DNA from: Hypsibius dujardini
Lineage: Eukaryota > Tardigrada > Eutardigrada > Parachela > Hypsibiidae
Length of the DNA: 64,000 bases
Assembly: GCA_001579985.1 (NCBI GenBank)
Contig: LRSR01002815.1
Coordinates: 1-64,000, forward strand
Direction of reading: 5' to 3'
A model generated the notes under the pieces. It saw nothing but the letters and a program-made list of their open reading frames with translations. It was not told where the DNA came from and searched no databases. The position numbers and the translations under genes were made by a program. Shown here piece by piece: positions 59,060-64,000 of this stretch. Position 1 is the stretch's first letter, and each line of letters begins with the position of its first letter.

Positions 59060-60440
59060 CTAGTGGCGAGATTTCCTCATCCAGTTAGCTTCCACCTTAC
59101 AAGGAACAAAAGCATGTTTAGAAATAACGAAATAAATTCTTACAGGCACAAATTCTGGAACAAATTTATGTGCCGATATCCTGTAGGCACGGAATTTGAA
59201 ATGACCGTGCCCTAAAACGATTAGAGCGGACAAATTCCGCGACAGACCTTGTCCGTGAAGACACTCAAAGTCCGCCAACAGTTTTCCCATGATTTTCTCA
59301 TCGAAATCTTCCCCGCCAAGCTGCATACTTCCGTGAGTGCTGATGACCTTGAATTTCCTTCTCCCTCTGGCCTTTAGAATGGTAACACCCAGGTGGCTTC
59401 CACCGAAACCAAACTCTCGCAGTTTGTCACTCTGTTCTGGATGCCGTATGCAAGAGCAGCAGCGGTTGATTCATGGAGAATACCCATCGCGTCCAGTCCT
59501 GCTCGAGAATACGCCAATTCTGTGGCGTTTTGCTGGGCATCATCGAAATTCACCGGCACCGCGATGATCCTCTTCTGCAAAGTCCTGTCCAAAAAATCCT
59601 CCGCCGTTTTTTCAGGTATTTTATTATTTCCATATGAATATCTAACGGGCTGACAGTGCGACCTGATGGGCAAGATGCAAACGTACTATTGGGAGCCCAC
59701 CGTCTTCCACGACCTCAAAGGGCAAGTTATTGTTCAGGGAGTTATCAAATGGTTTGCCAATTATGCGGTTAATGAAAAAAATTGTGTTCTTCACGTTGGC
59801 AAACGCGCTGTCTTTCGTTTCCGTTCTGACAATGTAATTATAATTTCCATTTTCGTGGGACACATAGGTACCATACGCTCCCAATCTCAAGGGACACTTT
59901 TCTGCCCTACCCGTAAATTTTAACCAACCCGGGCCGTGCCTATTCCGTGCCGTTCACCAAATTACTACTGCAGGGAGAAATTTACGGAAAAGCACTTAGG
60001 ACTGTACAATCCATCAATCGAGCACAACGAGTAAGCTGTACGAAATCAGCCAATCAGAGAACGGTGAATCAGATTGAACGTTCAATCGAGTGCAGGGCCA
60101 TACCGAGGGAGGCGGGGCTTAGCTGTCCCTTGAGATCGCGAGCGTACGGTAGATTATTGTTATTGTTATTATTATTGTTCGACTGAAGCAGACAAACCCT
60201 TGCGGGATATATAAAGTCTGTTTGAAGGAAGTACAAAACTAGCTGCTCTACAAAAAAGCAACCACACGAGATCTGAAGGTGTTCAGAGATCACATTTCCA
60301 GAAATCGAAAGGCAGAGAACTAACAAGTAATCTCAATATTCACCATGCGTGAAACGTTGAGGACTACGTGTACTGTTCCATCGTTCCAAACAGCAACACG
60401 GCTGGAGGTGGTGCCGATGTCGATTGCAAGCATCTTTTAA
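59060..60440 (-). pseudogene. Hsp70 pseudogene related to the lidless Hsp70
   Basis: Pieces in order on the minus strand: MLAIDIGTTSSRVAVWNDG (60427-60345), LGAYGTYVSHENG and FFINRIIGKPFDN (59890 onward), FLDRTLQKRIIAVPVNFDDA, GILHESTAAALAYGIQNR, LGVTILKARGRRKFKVIS and MQLGGEDFDEKIMGKLLADF. Frame changes near 59640 and 59420, loss of about 400 bp of continuity between the first two pieces, and no beta domain at the end. Where the intact gene at 51843 has its only intron, this copy reads straight through (ISTHGSMQLGGEDFD). Confidence 0.85.
60150..60180 (+). repeat. TTATTG microsatellite
   Basis: An attattgttattgttattatt run inside the disrupted 5' part of the Hsp70 pseudogene. It may be the tail of an inserted SINE-like sequence, not established. 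Confidence 0.6.
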
Positions 60441-61090
60441 AGCAGTACAGGATATTTATTAGTGACCGCTTTGTCTAATTAATAATACTATATTGCTAAA
60501 TAACGCCGCTTAATCAAGCCGTAGGATACTGATCAGTCTTCTTTGCTTTCGAAGAACAAAAACGCTGACTTATCTGGAGATGGCTTTAGCTACGGTAATC
60601 GACTACCTCGCCATGATAATGTTACCTTGCCATATAACTCAATGCCGTCGTCGAAACTGCTATTCAACTTCAAAGCCGACCAACGTGCTTTCGCCACATA
60701 AGAACCCCGACAAATCTTTCTAGAAAGATTTTGAAAATGTAGAATGCTGTCTGAGGAGCAAATATATTACTGCTCGAAGGCTCGAAGGGCAATGCAGTTT
60801 GATTTGTAATGCAACCTAATCCGAAATCGTCTCATTAAAGCAATGCAAAGTGCTTTATTCAAAGGCAAAGCGGGCACAGCCGATCGAGTGTGGCACGGTC
60901 GGGAGCCATGTGGGGTTACTCCGCAATTTATTCTGTAAAATTTAATGACCGTACGCTTACTCTAAATTAGTTTTATTCTTTTTATTGAATAATTAATGCA
61001 TGAGCACTATCATTACTATGGCCGGCGAACTCCATAGAACTTTTCAGGCCCTGCAATCGTTCAATTCATTTCCGTCAGAGCTTACTACAA
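60441..61090. other. Intergenic, no gene seen
   Basis: 3' flank of the Hsp70 gene at 61091. No exon supported. Confidence 0.45.
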
Positions 61091-62614
61091 TTACATATGC
61101 ACTTCAAGCTCCCGTTGTGTATTATTTTGCGGATCCCTGGCGGTAACCTTGAGCATCCCAAATCTATCATACGCAAACACCACTTCAATTTCCGTGGCGC
61201 TTTCCGATGTCAGACTGATGTCATCTAACTTCAGGTCCGCCAGAAACTGATTCTCCGTCACCCATTCACTCTCGCCTTGGTAGATGCTGATCGTGGCCGC
61301 CGTCGCGCCGGCGAAGGAGGTCTTGTATCGTTTTGTTCGACAGACTGGAACGTCCGTTCCGCGTGGAATGACCGGCGCCATTATGCCACCCTTCAGGCGA
61401 ATCCCCAACGTAGCCGAGGTCATGTCAATGATGGGCTCTTTCCCGTCAACAATGTTCCGTGCGTAATGGGCCGCTCCCACGGCGATAGTTTCGTCCGGTC
61501 GATGATCCATCTTGACGGGAACGGTCGGGCCGAAATACGTCCTTAACAGCTCCTGCACCTTGAGCATGCGACTGCTGCTTCCGATCAGCATGACAAACGC
61601 CATCTTGTTCCGTGACAGGCCTGCGTACTCGAGCACCTTTTCCACCGGCTTCAGTATCCGCTCGAACAAGTCTGCACACAGTTCGTTAAAATTGACCCGC
61701 GTCAGCACCTCCGACAGGGCGATGTCGTCAGCGATGGCCGGCACGACTACCTTGGTTTGTGTGAGCTTCTCCGCCGAGAGCAGACGTTTGGCTTTCTCAC
61801 AAGCTTCCAACAATTCCGCCCGTCCGATGGAATAATCCTTCTCGCGGAGGTCAACCTGATGCTTTTGCCGGAACACCTCGATGAAATGATCCATCAACCG
61901 TCCGTCAAAATCCGCACCACCGAGTGATGTATCCCCAGCGGACGCGAGGACCTTGAAGACGTTGTCAGCGCGGCGCTCCACCACCGACACGTCCAACGTT
62001 CCCCCTCCAAAATCAAACGCCATAAAGGTCGCGCCCGTCGGCACGGCCTCATCGATGGCGTTGTATCCGACCGCTGCGGCGGTCGGCTCGTGGACTGTCG
62101 CGAGGACTTCCAGCCCGGCAAGGGTTGCTGCAGCCTTGGTGGCGTTTTTTTGCCGGACGGAGAAGTTGGCCGGCACACAGATGACCGTCCGCTTGATCGG
62201 CTGCTTAAGAAATGCAACGGCACGCCGGTGAAGTTCCGTTAGGATTATTGCCCCAATTTCAATTGGGCTAAACTTGCCGACGACGTTTGCTTGCCGCACG
62301 GCGACTTTCATACCGTCTCGTTCGTTGATTACTTTAAACGGCCAACGCCGGCAGTGAACCTGCACTTCTGCGTCCTCGAAGTCGCGGCCGAGGAGGCGCT
62401 TCATCTCGTAGATGACATTTTCAGGGTGCTCCTTCGCGGATGCTCGAACGCCGACTTGTTGCACTCCGTCGTCGAAGAACACACAGCTGGACATAGTCTT
62501 AACACCATCCTCACTGGGGATGACCACGACCTGACCGTCCGAGTAACAGGCCGCGATGCAGCTGTTGGTGGTGCCGAGGTCGATGCCCAGGACGATGTCG
62601 TCATTATTCTTCAT
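61091..62614 (-). CDS. Hsp70 family member lacking the C-terminal lid
   Basis: 507 residues, single exon. The ATG at 62614 (MKNNDDIVLGIDLGTT) is preferred over the one at 62659, because a good acceptor (ttcttgttttag) lies between them and would place the upstream ATG in an intron. NBD: VLGIDLGTTNSCIAAC, YEMKRLLGRDFED (catalytic Lys kept), VICVPANFSVRQKNATK, TVHEPTAAAVGY, MAFDFGGGTLDVSVV and FVMLIGSSSRMLKV (first Gly of the adenosine loop pair changed to Ile-Gly). The beta domain is recognisable (DMTSATLGIRLKGG, VIPRGTDVPV, ISIYQGESEWVTENQFL). The protein ends there: no lid and no EEVD. Probably a cytosolic ATPase. Parent type of the pseudogene at 55246. Confidence 0.9.
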   Translation of the reverse strand: MKNNDDIVLGIDLGTTNSCIAACYSDGQVVVIPSEDGVKTMSSCVFFDDGVQQVGVRASAKEHPENVIYEMKRLLGRDFEDAEVQVHCRRWPFKVINERDGMKVAVRQANVVGKFSPIEIGAIILTELHRRAVAFLKQPIKRTVICVPANFSVRQKNATKAAATLAGLEVLATVHEPTAAAVGYNAIDEAVPTGATFMAFDFGGGTLDVSVVERRADNVFKVLASAGDTSLGGADFDGRLMDHFIEVFRQKHQVDLREKDYSIGRAELLEACEKAKRLLSAEKLTQTKVVVPAIADDIALSEVLTRVNFNELCADLFERILKPVEKVLEYAGLSRNKMAFVMLIGSSSRMLKVQELLRTYFGPTVPVKMDHRPDETIAVGAAHYARNIVDGKEPIIDMTSATLGIRLKGGIMAPVIPRGTDVPVCRTKRYKTSFAGATAATISIYQGESEWVTENQFLADLKLDDISLTSESATEIEVVFAYDRFGMLKVTARDPQNNTQRELEVHM

Positions 62615-63183
62615 TTGTTGATGAGGGGATGAGGGCTCTAAAACAAGAAAATTAAACACGCTAAAAATGAATGCGAAAATAAGCGATGGGCGGCAAGGAT
62701 GGATGGAAATTTCAGTAGCTTATTTTGCGAGATATTCATATAAATATTCCATTAGTCTGGACTTCCTCCGGCTTTGCTGTACAGGCAGAGAGCTGGCGGT
62801 GCTCGAATTTGCACGAACGTGTCGATCGATGTGTGCGAGCTTATCGGAACGGATAAAACTAATCGGAAATAGCCGAACCTGACCTTTGCATAGTCAATCT
62901 CCTCCATTGTCTGTTGGCCACATTTTGCAGTAATCAGCGAGGACGAGCCCTGGTCTAACACGGAAGACTTTTCATTCTGGCTTTCTGTAGGGTCTGAAGT
63001 CACACTGTTCACGCTAAGGCTTCCGAAACAAAATTCAAATCCGTTCGTTTAAATAAGTCGGGCCGTCAGTTTCAACTTATGGTGAAATTTTATCTTGCCT
63101 TAAATTATTCAACTTCTCGTGCAGATTCGGTTCTTCTGAGTGAAGCGTCAATAAATCCCTGAAGCTGAGACAGACCTAGCTAG
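62615..63183. other. Head-to-head gap between two Hsp70-type genes
   Basis: Shared promoter region for the minus gene (start 62614) and the plus gene (start 63184). One GGAAATTTCA near 62706 fits a minimal heat-shock unit (GAAnnTTC), but a single copy is weak evidence. Confidence 0.4.
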
Positions 63184-64000
63184 AATGTGCGCACAAGTTT
63201 CAGCCGAAAACCTTGGCGAACCGATATTGGGAATCGACTTTGGGACCACAAAGGTTTGCGGCGTCCTCCATCAAGATGGCGCTCTAAAACCGCTGCCGGA
63301 GCGGGATGATCCCATTCTTGCGTACTTCATCCGTGACGCCCCCGATAACGTCACCGGGGAGGAAGCCCGAAGCCGGTCGGTGGAGGAGGAGAAAAAATGC
63401 CTTTTTTATCCAATGGCCTTCTTAGGTCGGACATTGAAAGATGCACGCAACTTCGCGGAGGCGTCATTCGCACGACTGCATTTCCGCGAGGATGACCAGG
63501 GTAAGCTGCAGTTTCGGACAATCGATGACACGGACAAGGAGGATTGGTCTACGATTGACAGCGTGATTGCCGAATTTCTCAAGGTCATGAAGGGAGCCGC
63601 CGAAGAGCTGACAGACGGAAGACCCGTCACTCGTTGTGTTCTCGCTCTCACGCAGGGAATGATCACCGCGGAGGGTACGGAAAGCCTCCAATTAGCAGCC
63701 CAAAACGCAGGTTTCACAGGCTGCCACGTTGTCAGCGCCGAAGAGGCCAGTCTGAGGGGCATAGCCTCTAACTTCACGCGAGACTCTTCCTTTGCAGTTC
63801 GACCATGCATGCTGATTGACATTGGCTACAGAGCAACGCACGTGACGTTCTGCGATTCAACTGTCAAAACACCTCTCGTATTTAAAAGCAACTCCGCGTT
63901 TGGGGGACATACGTTCGACCGAATTCTGATGAACCACTGTGTGCAGCTGTTTCGCGGTCAACACGGTCAGGAAGTGTCGCTCAACGAACGTGCAATGCAC
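63184..64000 (+). CDS. Divergent Hsp70 NBD protein, cut by the window edge
   Basis: Open from the ATG at 63184 (MCAQVSAENLGEPILGIDFG) to the last base, 272 codons with no stop. NBD signatures: ILGIDFGTTKVCGVL, FYPMAFLGRTLKDA, RCVLALTQGM, HVVSAEEASLRGIA, MLIDIGYRATHVTF and AFGGHTFDRILMNHC. The Lys71 equivalent is Met, the Glu175 position Ala and the Thr204 position Ala, so normal hydrolysis is doubtful. The C-terminal part, and so any anchor or effector domain, lies outside the window. Confidence 0.85.

Noticed and set aside
62700-62720. Heat-shock element upstream of the Hsp70 genes
   Set aside because: Only a single two-unit match; real heat-shock elements need at least three alternating units.
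1-64000. tRNA, rRNA or CRISPR features
   Set aside because: Nothing with convincing cloverleaf, rRNA core or repeat-spacer structure was seen by eye.

Overview
This looks like DNA of an invertebrate animal. Genes have GT-AG introns and short exons, one gene has two micro-exons, and DNA transposon and fold-back remnants plus TCTG/ATTG-type simple repeats are frequent. Two housekeeping genes sit at the left end: a LARP1-like La-motif gene and ZFPL1. I cannot name the species. A phylum would need a similarity search.

Layout. 0-8 kb: LARP1-like gene (+), then ZFPL1 (-). 9.8-41 kb: a cluster of very divergent Hsp70-type nucleotide-binding-domain (NBD) genes: a broken copy (9.8-11.9 kb, -), an intact copy with a membrane segment (17.9-19.8 kb, -), an Hsp70 NBD fused to a RhoGEF DH-PH module (21.0-24.3 kb, +), two long-tailed copies ending in CAAX boxes (25.3-29.8 kb and 35.7-37.8 kb, -), and one with a disordered tail (39.1-40.7 kb, -). 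Kinase remnants (30.4-32.2 kb) and a dead LINE (33.4-35.7 kb) lie between them. 41.6-50.5 kb: one large gene joining ankyrin repeats, Mib-type SH3_15 repeats and a protein kinase. 51.8-64 kb: more orthodox Hsp70 genes that lack the C-terminal lid (51.8-54.7 and 61.1-62.6 kb, -), two Hsp70 pseudogenes (55.2-56.6 kb, +; 59.1-60.4 kb, -) and the start of another divergent NBD gene running off the right edge.

The main discovery candidate is the Hsp70 cluster. The divergent paralogues keep the actin/Hsp70 ATPase fold signature (GIDFG, the D-x-G phosphate-2 turn, the adenosine loop), but none has a recognisable substrate-binding domain. Each carries a different C-terminal device instead: a transmembrane segment, a polybasic CAAX box, or a DH-PH guanine-nucleotide-exchange module. 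Several have replaced the residues aligned with Hsc70 Lys71, Glu175 and Thr204, so some may bind nucleotide without normal hydrolysis. I infer a lineage-specific family of membrane- or Rho-linked Hsp70-fold switches rather than folding chaperones.

The same window shows how the cluster was shuffled. Empty-site comparison between paralogous flanks fixes two transposon insertions with 3-bp target duplications, one of them overlapping a stop codon. Two dissimilar paralogues share a C-terminal tail and 3' flank. A pseudogene lacks an intron that its intact relative has. All exon joins were built by eye from splice signals and phase and have not been tested against transcripts.
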